DNA of 64,000 nucleotides from the NCBI RefSeq assembly GCF_038593265.1, contig NZ_CP151979.1, positions 1,688,001 through 1,752,000 of the forward strand. The letters are read 5' to 3'. Of the stretch, positions 27,459-35,030 are shown piece after piece. The notes beneath the pieces were generated by a model. That model saw nothing but the letters and a program-made list of their open reading frames with translations, was not told the origin of the DNA and did not search any database. Every line of letters starts with the position of its first letter. The first letter of the stretch is position 1. The position numbers and the translations under genes were made by a program. Source of the stretch: Ureibacillus sp. FSL W7-1570 (GTDB lineage Bacteria; Bacillota; Bacilli; Bacillales_A; Planococcaceae).

Positions 27459-29167
27459 CTGTTCACCCCTTTTATCCCCTCAGAATCGACCTTATAGAAA
27501 AATTCAGGATAATTGGCGGCATCGCCCAATATGTTGATTGGATAGGCATCTTTTTGCTGCCCTTCCAGCAATTGATTCAACTTATATAAATCGGCATTGT
27601 ACGGATGTTGATCCATCAATTCTTTCAATCTCCTCTTGGCCTCTTCTTTTCTTTGCAATCTCATTAATGTCAGGATGACCCATCTTCCAAAAACGGCCTG
27701 TTCCTTTTCATCCCCTTTATTCTGCAATTCCGTAAATTCCTCCAAAGCTTGCTCAAATTGTTTCAACAGAAAAGATTGATAGCCTTTCATGTTATACAGT
27801 TGGAATTGATTGGACGGATATACGGGGCAGAAGCAGGTTTCCACCATTCCATCCCAGCAATCTCTGCGGACAGCCGCCGTTTCCCAACGGGCGATGACAG
27901 GAATTTTATCCGCTTGATAAATCACCGGCACTTTCACCAGATCCGCATTCGTGGAAAGCAGAAACTTTTCGAACCTAATGAAATCTTCATGATTCAAACA
28001 ATCCTCTTGGCAAATTTGAATTTCCCAGTCGCTCAAATGATTCTTCGGCTGCACTTGATAGGATGCGGCTTCTTGATAAAAGTCCAAAATCTTTTCCATA
28101 ATGGCCGTCCAGTTATATCGGTTTGCCGTTTCCAATCCGTTTTCAATCAACTTTTCCTTCAAACCGGGACTGGAAAGCAATTCTTTTATTTTATCCACCA
28201 TATCCTCCGAATCTTTCATGCGGCAAATCAAGGCGTTGACTTGATGCTCGGCATATTCCAGCACCCCTTTGTTATCCGTAGTCACAACCGGACAACCGCA
28301 GGCCATCGCTTCAAGGGGAGGCAGGGAAAAGCTTTCATAGGTGGAGCCGCTGACGTATGCACTTGCCCCCCGATATAAGGAAGCAATCGTTTGTTGGGAA
28401 GGACTGACAAAATACTTCGTAACGCGTTTTTTCATTTTTTCCGATGGAGCTTCCGGGGTGATCCAATATAAATCAAGACCAAACTCGTCTTTGAGTTTTT
28501 CATAGGCATCAACAATATAAGTGATGCCTTTGAAAGACGCGCTTTCGCCGCCCATCATCAAAATATACGGGCGCTCTCCCATTTCTTTCGGCCCTTCAAC
28601 GGTGAAGATGGATTCGTCTATTGCGTTCGGAAAAACCTTTGCTTCTCTTCCATAAATACTATTTATCAGCTCAGCCGCTGACCGGGAAACGGTATAAATA
28701 AACGGCGGCAATTCAAATTGTTTCCCGATGAATTGCTTTAATGTTTGGTTCATGCTTTGATAATCAAACAAATGAAAATCCCCTTGCTCAAAATACACAA
28801 CCGGCGCTATACCGGTTTCAACGCACGGTTGGATGTGATCCCAGTAGGTGGCTACAATCAAATCACAGTCAGGTATCCCTTTTGCCAACTCCAATCCAAA
28901 GGGGACTTGAATATAATCCGCTTCGATTGGAAACCATTCCGGCTTTATATAATGGGTAACAATGGTGACTTTCGCTCCAAGTTGCCGAAGTCTGTTCGCG
29001 TGTTCAAAGATGACTTTCACCCCGCCCGAAACGCCGACATGGGTCATCACATAAACGATATGAAGTTCCCCGTTTTTCCCGTTACGTTTTAATATCCTTT
29101 GCTTCTCGGCATGCGAAATACGGGATAACCGATATTGAAACTCTATACTTCTAAGTTTTTGAATCAA
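27455..29167 (-). CDS. family 4 glycosyltransferase with C-terminal TPR-like extension
   Basis: A 570-aa GT-B enzyme. The N-terminal domain contains YVMTHVGVSGGVKVIFEHANRL; the C-terminal donor domain has PYILMMGG, SGSTYESFSLPPLEAMACGCPVVTT with the E-x7-E type motif (ESFSLPPLE) and NALI. After about residue 400 come extra repeats (GYQSFLLKQFEQALEEFTEL, EAKRRLKELMDQHPYNADLYKL) and a cysteine-containing middle segment. The start is TTG after GAGGGTG. It is the first gene of a two-gene operon, with a SigK-like -10 36 bases upstream. Confidence 0.82.
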   Translation of the reverse strand: MIQKLRSIEFQYRLSRISHAEKQRILKRNGKNGELHIVYVMTHVGVSGGVKVIFEHANRLRQLGAKVTIVTHYIKPEWFPIEADYIQVPFGLELAKGIPDCDLIVATYWDHIQPCVETGIAPVVYFEQGDFHLFDYQSMNQTLKQFIGKQFELPPFIYTVSRSAAELINSIYGREAKVFPNAIDESIFTVEGPKEMGERPYILMMGGESASFKGITYIVDAYEKLKDEFGLDLYWITPEAPSEKMKKRVTKYFVSPSQQTIASLYRGASAYVSGSTYESFSLPPLEAMACGCPVVTTDNKGVLEYAEHQVNALICRMKDSEDMVDKIKELLSSPGLKEKLIENGLETANRYNWTAIMEKILDFYQEAASYQVQPKNHLSDWEIQICQEDCLNHEDFIRFEKFLLSTNADLVKVPVIYQADKIPVIARWETAAVRRDCWDGMVETCFCPVYPSNQFQLYNMKGYQSFLLKQFEQALEEFTELQNKGDEKEQAVFGRWVILTLMRLQRKEEAKRRLKELMDQHPYNADLYKLNQLLEGQQKDAYPINILGDAANYPEFFYKVDSEGIKGVNR

Positions 29168-29202
29168 TCGTTTTCACCCTCAGACATTCGTTCGTTCCAA
29201 AG

Positions 29203-29211
29203 TAGTTTATG
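29203..29211 (-). promoter_or_regulatory. SigK-like -10 element upstream of the GT4-GT2 operon
   Basis: CATAAACTA fits CATANNNTA exactly and lies 36 bases before the start codon. The expected -35 region has CACT at about the right distance, which is a partial match only. Confidence 0.35.
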
Positions 29212-29263
29212 TAAAATTGATGTTTTAGTGATTATCATTTGATACCGTTTTGTCGGCAAAAAA

Positions 29264-29294
29264 ACAGCCATCCCCCAGTGTATGGGATGGCTGT
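29264..29294 (-). terminator. terminator of the DUF1648 gene
   Basis: ACAGCCATCCC pairs with GGGATGGCTGT, followed on the minus strand by TTTTTTTGCC, 31 bases past the stop. Confidence 0.85.
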
Positions 29295-29325
29295 CATGTC
29301 ATTTACAACACAAGGTGATTTCTTA

Positions 29326-30429
29326 TTAGTTGAGAAGAAACGTTAACAGGAAAATGAGGATGATTGGAGCAAAGAGGATGATATAACCGATCGGATTTGC
29401 AAAATTGATCGTCCACCCCACGCCAAACCGTTTCTCTACGAAAATCGACGGGTCATTTTTATTAAAATAAAACAATCCCGCTTTCCAATACCGGTCATCA
29501 TTCACATCCATTATTTCCTTTTCTTCTTCCAATTCAGATGATGATTTATCGGAACGTCCGACTTTCACAAAAAGATAGACTGTTCCTGCCAATATCAAAA
29601 TGAATGTGCCAAAGGGAAGAAGGATTTTCAACAATGAATCGTTAAACAGTTCCGGATGAATGGTCGTCAATTGGAGGAACGAAAACATCATGGTGATTAA
29701 TAAAACTGTATAAAAAGTAAACCAGCTCGTCGACTTTCGCAATGTCAGTTGGCGATTTTTCGATGCCCCCAGATTTGCAGCGCTCAGCTTGATTCCCGAA
29801 TATTTCACTCCCAATTGGATTCCCAAAAACATCAATTGGAGCAACAGCAAAATCAGAAGCATTTGAACTGCGGTAAAAGGCGTCTTTTCAGTAAAGGCAT
29901 CCGGTTCCCCGCTTGGACCCCAGTGGGTAGGGATTTGATCCGGCAGCAAGTCATACTGATAAACCGTATACCCTATCAATCCCACGGTAATGATCATCGG
30001 AAACAGATAAATATACCAAGGAGGCAAATAATCTTCGGACCGGACAGATAAATCGGCAACCGCCACCTGCTTCAATTCGTTTGTCCATTGCAATCCGCTT
30101 TTATATTGCTTCATCTTTTCACGGAAATAATAGTACAATGCAAGGCTTACAAAAATGATGCCAAACTCGATGGCTGTGCTAATGAGTATGATCAATTCAT
30201 CAGAGGGCTTTTTCACTGCCACCCATATACAGAAAATCAAAATCATCAAAAAAGATACCGTACTGGCCCATGCTAAATATTGTTTTTTATAGGAACGTAC
30301 CCGATCATCCCGAACTGATTGCTCCGGTATCGACACGCCAAAAACAACCGTTCTTTTTACAAAATAAGGCACTGCCGCTTGAATGACCGCTAAAAATAAA
30401 AGTACGAAAACCGCTATAAATAAAGCCAT
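29326..30429 (-). CDS. DUF1648 / DUF5808 membrane protein
   Basis: A 367-aa polytopic membrane protein with about eight hydrophobic segments. The DUF1648 signature is LLPDQIPTHWGPSGEPDAF near 170-188; the C-terminus has the DUF5808-type DDRYWKAGLFYFNKNDPS followed by RFGVGWTINFANP. Such proteins are usually encoded next to a small GntR regulator, as here. The regulator gene lies 13 bases upstream in the same operon. The molecular function is unknown; relatives are discussed as envelope-stress or bacteriocin-tolerance proteins. Confidence 0.78.
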   Translation of the reverse strand: MALFIAVFVLLFLAVIQAAVPYFVKRTVVFGVSIPEQSVRDDRVRSYKKQYLAWASTVSFLMILIFCIWVAVKKPSDELIILISTAIEFGIIFVSLALYYYFREKMKQYKSGLQWTNELKQVAVADLSVRSEDYLPPWYIYLFPMIITVGLIGYTVYQYDLLPDQIPTHWGPSGEPDAFTEKTPFTAVQMLLILLLLQLMFLGIQLGVKYSGIKLSAANLGASKNRQLTLRKSTSWFTFYTVLLITMMFSFLQLTTIHPELFNDSLLKILLPFGTFILILAGTVYLFVKVGRSDKSSSELEEEKEIMDVNDDRYWKAGLFYFNKNDPSIFVEKRFGVGWTINFANPIGYIILFAPIILIFLLTFLLN

Positions 30430-30442
30430 TATATTCCTCCTT

Positions 30443-30823
30443 TTAAGGACTTTTTTTCATCTCGCCAATAATTTTCCCAACCAGTTCCACCAATTCTTCG
30501 CCGGTCAATCCCAATACAAGGCCTTCCGCGATTTGAGGCTTCAAGCTCTCATAAAGCCTGTCATAAGTGTTTTGATCCACACGGGGATGACTTTTGATGA
30601 CGGCACCTGACTTGGGAACAATTTCGATGATCCCCTTTTTTTCCAATTCATGATAACTTTTATTGACCGTGTGCATATTCACACCTAAGTCCGCTGCAAA
30701 GGTGCGGACGGAAGGCAGGGATTCTCCCGGTTTTAATTCACCCTTTGCTATTCCTTCGATAATCTGGTTTGTCAGTTGAATATAGATAGGAATTTCTGAT
30801 TCCGGCTCAATTCGGATTATCAT
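30443..30823 (-). CDS. GntR-family transcriptional regulator, YtrA subfamily
   Basis: A 126-aa repressor. The N-terminal winged helix-turn-helix covers about 1-75 (EIPIYIQLTNQIIEGIAKGEL, PGESLPSVRTFAADLGVNMHTVNKSYHELEKKG), followed by the short C-terminal dimerisation helices (EELVELVGKIIGEM) that define the YtrA subgroup. It has no ligand domain of the larger GntR classes. Two tandem palindromes overlap the promoter upstream, so it very probably represses its own operon with the DUF1648 gene. Confidence 0.88.
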   Translation of the reverse strand: MIIRIEPESEIPIYIQLTNQIIEGIAKGELKPGESLPSVRTFAADLGVNMHTVNKSYHELEKKGIIEIVPKSGAVIKSHPRVDQNTYDRLYESLKPQIAEGLVLGLTGEELVELVGKIIGEMKKSP

Positions 30824-30838
30824 TTCCTCACCCCAATC

Positions 30839-30884
30839 TGTTCTACACTTATTATAACAAATCTGTTCTATTTTGTGTAGAACA
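30839..30884 (-). promoter_or_regulatory. promoter with two tandem GntR operators
   Basis: Two 21-bp palindromes of the form TGTTCTA-N7-TAKAACA: 30839-30859 (TGTTCTA/TATAACA) and 30864-30884 (TGTTCTA/TAGAACA), spaced 25 bases start to start. A minus-strand SigA promoter lies within them: TACACA (30874-30879), 17-base spacer, TATAAT (30851-30856). Bound repressor would cover both core elements. The rest of 30885-31078 is AT-rich with nothing else recognised. Confidence 0.75.
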
Positions 30885-31078
30885 AAAATCCGTTATTGAT
30901 GGGAATTTTATTGCAAATAAAAAGAATGCAAGAATATCCATTACGTCCTAATAAGAGAAAATTGTTGAATATACAAGAAAAATAGATACTTATAAGAGAA
31001 TACCGATTGGTAAAAGTAAACATCGAATCCGGCAATGTTACATTATTGCAAATTTTTTTATTTTCATTTTAAAAACAA

Positions 31079-31107
31079 TTGCTACTTAAGAAATAATTAT
31101 GTATAAT
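31079..31107 (+). promoter_or_regulatory. SigA promoter of the carboxynorspermidine operon
   Basis: TTGCTA, 17-base spacer, TATAAT, 50 bases before the first gene. Confidence 0.65.
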
Positions 31108-31156
31108 CTATTGCATTGCTTAATACTATTATTTTTCCTAAGGGGGTCATAATGAA

Positions 31157-32383
31157 TTGGGTAAAGCATTGATTATTGGTGCTGGCGGTGTAGCTAGTGT
31201 TGTGGTACACAAATGTGTACAAAATTCAGACGTGTTCGAGGAAATTATGATTGCCAGTCGAACAAAGTCGAAATGTGATGCATTGAAAGAGAAACTCGAC
31301 GGTGGCAAAACAATTATCCACACTGCTCAAGTAGATGCGGACAATGTGGACGAACTCGTCGAATTAATCAATGGTTTTAAACCGGATGTGGTGATCAACG
31401 TAGCATTACCATATCAAGATTTGAGTATTATGGAAGCTTGTTTAGCTACAGGTGTTCATTACTTGGATACTGCCAACTATGAACCGCCTGAAACAGCTAA
31501 ATTTGAATATAAATGGCAATGGGCTTATAAAGAAAAATTTGAAAAAGCAGGTCTTACTGCAGTATTAGGCTGCGGATTCGACCCAGGTGTAACTGGAGTA
31601 TTCACAGCTTACGCATTAAAACATCATTTCGATGAAATTCATTACATCGACATTTTGGACTGCAATGGCGGCGACCATGGCCTACCATTCGCAACAAACT
31701 TCAACCCGGAAATCAACATCCGAGAAATCACGTCAAATGGCCGCTATTGGAAAGAAGGAAAATGGGTTGAAACAAAACCTTTGGAATACAAACAAGTTTA
31801 CGACTTCCCAGAAGTAGGTCCAAAAGATATTTACCTTCTTTACCATGAAGAATTGGAATCTTTGGCGAAAAACGTGAAAGGGCTTAAACAAATCCGCTTC
31901 TGGATGACATTCTCTGAAAAATACTTAACACACTTACGGGTACTCGAAAATGTCGGAATGACATCAATTGAACCGATTGAATTTGAAGGCAAAATGATCC
32001 AGCCTCTTCAATTCTTGAAAGCGGTTCTTCCTGATCCGGCATCCCTTGGACCTCGTACAAAAGGGAAAACAAATATCGGTTGTATTTTCCGTGGCGTAAA
32101 AGACGGTAAAGAAAAAACATACTATTTATATAATGTATGTGACCATCAAGAATGCTATCGCGAAGTGGGCAGCCAAGCGATTTCTTATACAACTGGCGTA
32201 CCGGCCATGATTGGTGCAAGCCTTGTCATCAAAGGGCTTTGGAAAAAACCGGGTGTTTGGAACGTAGAAGAATTCGATCCAGATCCATTCATGGAAGAAT
32301 TAAATAAATGGGGACTTCCATGGAAAGAAAGCTTCAATCCAGAATTGCTTGAATTAGATTTGGAAAAACGTGAGGTAAAATAA
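31157..32383 (+). CDS. carboxynorspermidine / carboxyspermidine dehydrogenase
   Basis: Saccharopine-dehydrogenase-family enzyme, 408 aa, that reductively condenses aspartate semialdehyde with a diamine to give carboxy(nor)spermidine. The N-terminal nucleotide motif is ALIIGAGGVASVVVHKC; GVHYLDTANYE, AVLGCGFDPGVTGVF and DCNGGDHGLPFATNFNPEINI are shared with characterised dehydrogenases of this branch. The start is TTG, about ten bases after AAGGGGGT; an ATG five bases earlier is in another frame that stops at once. The stop overlaps the nspC start by one base (TAATG). With nspC it forms the alternative polyamine pathway. Substrate choice (putrescine or diaminopropane) is not visible. Confidence 0.87.
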   Translation: MGKALIIGAGGVASVVVHKCVQNSDVFEEIMIASRTKSKCDALKEKLDGGKTIIHTAQVDADNVDELVELINGFKPDVVINVALPYQDLSIMEACLATGVHYLDTANYEPPETAKFEYKWQWAYKEKFEKAGLTAVLGCGFDPGVTGVFTAYALKHHFDEIHYIDILDCNGGDHGLPFATNFNPEINIREITSNGRYWKEGKWVETKPLEYKQVYDFPEVGPKDIYLLYHEELESLAKNVKGLKQIRFWMTFSEKYLTHLRVLENVGMTSIEPIEFEGKMIQPLQFLKAVLPDPASLGPRTKGKTNIGCIFRGVKDGKEKTYYLYNVCDHQECYREVGSQAISYTTGVPAMIGASLVIKGLWKKPGVWNVEEFDPDPFMEELNKWGLPWKESFNPELLELDLEKREVK

Positions 32384-33522
32384 TGAAAGCGATTGACTGG
32401 AAAAGTGCACCATCCCCAAGTTATATTGTCGATGAACGCTTACTAAAACGGAATCTGGAGATATTGGATTCCGTCCAACAGCGTACAGGCTGCGATATAT
32501 TGCTTGCGCTAAAAGGTTTTTCCATGTTTTCCACATTTCCTTTAGTGAGCAAATATTTGAAGGGGGTTACGGCAAGTTCCCTTTTTGAAGCCCGCTTAGG
32601 ATACGAGGAATTTGGAAAAGAAGTGCATGCCTACTCACCAGCCTACGCTGAACATGAAATCGATGAATATTTGAAATATATCGACCATATCGTATTCAAC
32701 TCTTTCAATCAATTAAATAAATATAAACAAAAGATTCAACAACTGGACAAGCACGTTTCCATCGGTTTGAGAGTGAACCCTGGTTATTCCGAAGTGGAAA
32801 CGGCACTTTATGACCCTTGTGCATTGAATTCCCGTTTAGGAATTCCTTTCGATCAATTCCGTCCGGATGAATTGGACGGCGTTGAGGGTCTTCACTTCCA
32901 TGCGATGTGTGAACAAAATTCCGACGTGCTTGAACGGATCCTTCCTCATTTTGAAGAAAAGTATGGCAAGTACTTGCATCAAATGAAATGGGTCAACTTC
33001 GGCGGCGGACATCATATTACCCGCCCGGATTATGACATCGACAAACTGGTCGATCTCATCAACTATATTAAAAATAAATATGATGTCCAAGTCATTCTCG
33101 AACCAGGTGAAGCCATTGCTCTCAATACAGGCTACCTTGTGGCAACCGTGCTGGATATTGTCAAAAACGGGATGGAGATCGCCATTCTCGACACATCCGC
33201 CACATGTCATATGCCGGATGTACTTGAGATGCCTTATCGTCCGCAAATTATCGGGGCAAGTACCCCTAATGATAAACCTTACACATACCGTCTCGGTGGA
33301 ATGACATGCCTTGCTGGAGATGTGATCGGCGACTATTCTTTCGATGAACCGCTAAAACCTGGGGACAAAATTGTATTTACAGACATGGCCCATTACACAA
33401 TGGTGAAAAACCATATGTTCAACGGTGTCAACTTGCCAAGCATCTGTTTATACAACGATGAAGAAGGAATTAAAGTCGTAAGACAATTTAAATACGAAGA
33501 TTATCGCAATCGCTTATCTTAA
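32383..33522 (+). CDS. nspC: carboxynorspermidine / carboxyspermidine decarboxylase
   Basis: PLP-dependent fold-type III (alanine-racemase-like) decarboxylase, 379 aa, the second step to spermidine or norspermidine. The PLP lysine is K44 in LLALKGFSMFS; GLRVNPGYSEVETALYDPC, HFHAMCEQ, WVNFGGGHHITRPDYD (phosphate loop) and ILEPGEAI are conserved. The active-site cysteine region is near DTSATCHMPDVLEMPYRP. It is translationally coupled to the dehydrogenase gene and followed by a strong terminator. Confidence 0.9.
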   Translation: MKAIDWKSAPSPSYIVDERLLKRNLEILDSVQQRTGCDILLALKGFSMFSTFPLVSKYLKGVTASSLFEARLGYEEFGKEVHAYSPAYAEHEIDEYLKYIDHIVFNSFNQLNKYKQKIQQLDKHVSIGLRVNPGYSEVETALYDPCALNSRLGIPFDQFRPDELDGVEGLHFHAMCEQNSDVLERILPHFEEKYGKYLHQMKWVNFGGGHHITRPDYDIDKLVDLINYIKNKYDVQVILEPGEAIALNTGYLVATVLDIVKNGMEIAILDTSATCHMPDVLEMPYRPQIIGASTPNDKPYTYRLGGMTCLAGDVIGDYSFDEPLKPGDKIVFTDMAHYTMVKNHMFNGVNLPSICLYNDEEGIKVVRQFKYEDYRNRLS

Positions 33523-33529
33523 ACAGTCA

Positions 33530-33568
33530 AAGCGCCAATTCGGACCGGTTTCCGATTGGCGCTTTTTT
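33530..33568 (+). terminator. terminator of the carboxynorspermidine operon
   Basis: AAGCGCCAAT pairs with ATTGGCGCTT and is followed by TTTTTTAT. Confidence 0.88.
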
Positions 33569-33587
33569 ATAGAAAAATCTATGAAAC

Positions 33588-33770
33588 TTTAAAACCCCGG
33601 TGACCTGTGCATCCAAAAAGATGCACCTCACCGGGGTTTACCGCTTACTAACCACCATTATCGTTGCATAAACAGTTTCGGCTACAAGCCGGGCCGAAAG
33701 ATTGTTTAGACTCCCTCCTTTGCAATAGAGTGAGCGTTTACTTTTCGACCAACTCCTTTGCGATTAAGTT
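33588..33770 (-). ncRNA. candidate small structured RNA
   Basis: The 408 bases between nspC and the SE1561-like gene contain a complete minus-strand transcription unit with no plausible protein. The promoter (33777-33805) would start transcription near 33770. The transcript has two AAAGGAG blocks (GCAAAGGAGTTGG and GCAAAGGAGGGAG), then a stem with TAAACA/TGTTTA and TTTCGGC/GCCGAAA, and ends in a very stable stem at 33592-33639 (AAACCCCGGTGA with TCACCGGGGTTT, plus GTGCATC/GATGCAC) followed by TTTTAAAG. I could not match it to a riboswitch or known small RNA. Frames behind the two GGAGG sites stop within a few codons. Confidence 0.5.
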
Positions 33771-33776
33771 AAGATT

Positions 33777-33805
33777 AATATATCACAAAGATTCATTATT
33801 GTAAA
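33777..33805 (-). promoter_or_regulatory. SigA promoter of the candidate small RNA
   Basis: TTTACA (33800-33805), exactly 17 bases, TATATT (33777-33782) on the minus strand. Confidence 0.6.
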
Positions 33806-33930
33806 TATTCTGAATAATCGAAAATAAAATCGGTATGAAATGCCTATACTTTTACAGAAAAATACTTTTTTACATGATTGCATATTTGGCGATTTTCCGT
33901 TATGATGACCTAGATGAAAGAGGTGGAAAT

Positions 33931-34119
33931 GTGAAAGCGATTTATGACAAAAATAAGCAGGTGCAATATTTGAAAGAACGCCTGGAGATTTTCCTTGAAG
34001 TTTTGGAAGCGATTGATGAAGAAACTGCCGATCTTGAAGACATTGATCGCCTCATCCAAATGATAGACGATATTGAAGAGAAATTGGAGCAGTTTAAACA
34101 TCGGTATGAAGAAGAATAA
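33931..34119 (+). CDS. SE1561-family small protein
   Basis: A 62-aa acidic, fully helical protein (VKAIYDKNKQVQYLKERLEI, then DEETADLEDIDRLIQMIDDI). It begins with GTG, with AGAGGTGG six bases upstream; the longer frame from 33835 has no such site and adds a hydrophobic stretch not seen in the family. It matches a short conserved Bacillales/Staphylococcus protein of unknown function, probably a coiled-coil. Confidence 0.75.
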   Translation: MKAIYDKNKQVQYLKERLEIFLEVLEAIDEETADLEDIDRLIQMIDDIEEKLEQFKHRYEEE

Positions 34120-34133
34120 AGGTTGTTTACATA

Positions 34134-34167
34134 ATCAGTGAAGGGTTTTCCTTCACTGATTTTTTTG
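34134..34167 (+). terminator. terminator of the SE1561-like gene
   Basis: ATCAGTGAAGG pairs with CCTTCACTGAT, followed by seven T residues. Confidence 0.88.
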
Positions 34168-34400
34168 TATGTGCGGATTTAATTTCCTCTTTTTATTTCA
34201 AGATTACATGTCCCCCCTTCCCCTCTCTTCCCCTGCATATCCCCCGTTTATTTAATAAATTATTTTTTTTCGTTAATTAAATATTTCTATTGATGATTTT
34301 ACCGGCAACATATTGTCAATGCTCAATTTCGCATGTTAACATTCCAATAATCCCAATTGTAATAGTAGGTTATAAAATGATTTGGATTGGAGGAGATTAG

Positions 34401-34847
34401 ATGAGTCAGGCAGTTACAAATAAAATTAAAAAGTCCATTACCGAGTTGGTCGGTCGGACCCCATTATTGCAACTTGTCAATTATGAAAAACAAAACCAAT
34501 TGGAAGCGGAACTCATCGTAAAACTAGAATATTTTAACCCTGTCAACAGTGTAAAAGATCGCATTGCCAAATCCATGATTGAAGATGCAGAAGCAAAGGG
34601 TTTGTTAAAAAAGGGCGATACCATTGTGGAAACAACGAGCGGAAATACCGGCATCGGCGTTGCTGCCATTGCAGCTGCCAAAGGTTATAAATTCCGCGTC
34701 TACATCCAGGACAATGTCAGCATTGAACGGACGAAAGTCATACGTGCCTTTGGCGGTGAAGTCATCCCATTCTCGGAAGTCCCTGCCCTTGCAAAAGCAA
34801 TGGAAAATTTACTAATCATTCTTTTTTTATCATTTATCGAAAATTAA
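34401..34847 (+). pseudogene. cysteine synthase family gene, truncated to its N-terminal half
   Basis: The 148-aa frame has the family N-terminus (ITELVGRTPLLQLVNYE), the PLP lysine in PVNSVKDRIAKSM and the substrate loop TTSGNTGIG, then loses similarity after about residue 138 (ALAKAME) and ends NLLIILFLSFIEN. Full-length enzymes have about 300 aa and need the missing glycine loop and C-terminal serine motif to hold PLP, so activity is unlikely. The start has a good GGAGGAG site, so it may still be translated. The next 180 bases are AT-rich and lack the remainder; a deletion ending at the fumarase promoter is the simplest explanation. Confidence 0.8.
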
Positions 34848-35030
34848 AACATATTATTCATAGTTGTCAACTACATTTTTTTGTTAGCGTAATTGAAATA
34901 ATTTATCAGTTCAAAAAAATTTTCTATTATAATTGTAATCTGCCATTTACTTTTATATAACAGACTTTTAATAATAATTTTAAAAATGTATAATATTCTA
35001 GAATTGAATTTTTTTTGGGGGGAAAATAAT

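Noticed and set aside
27749-28378. 209-aa plus-strand frame opposite the GT4 gene
   Set aside because: Shadow frame; the minus-strand protein has clear GT4 motifs across the whole region.
33588-33770. Known riboswitch (lysine, SAM, c-di-AMP, guanidine or preQ1) in the candidate small RNA
   Set aside because: None of the conserved aptamer blocks is present and no gene lies downstream on that strand to be controlled.
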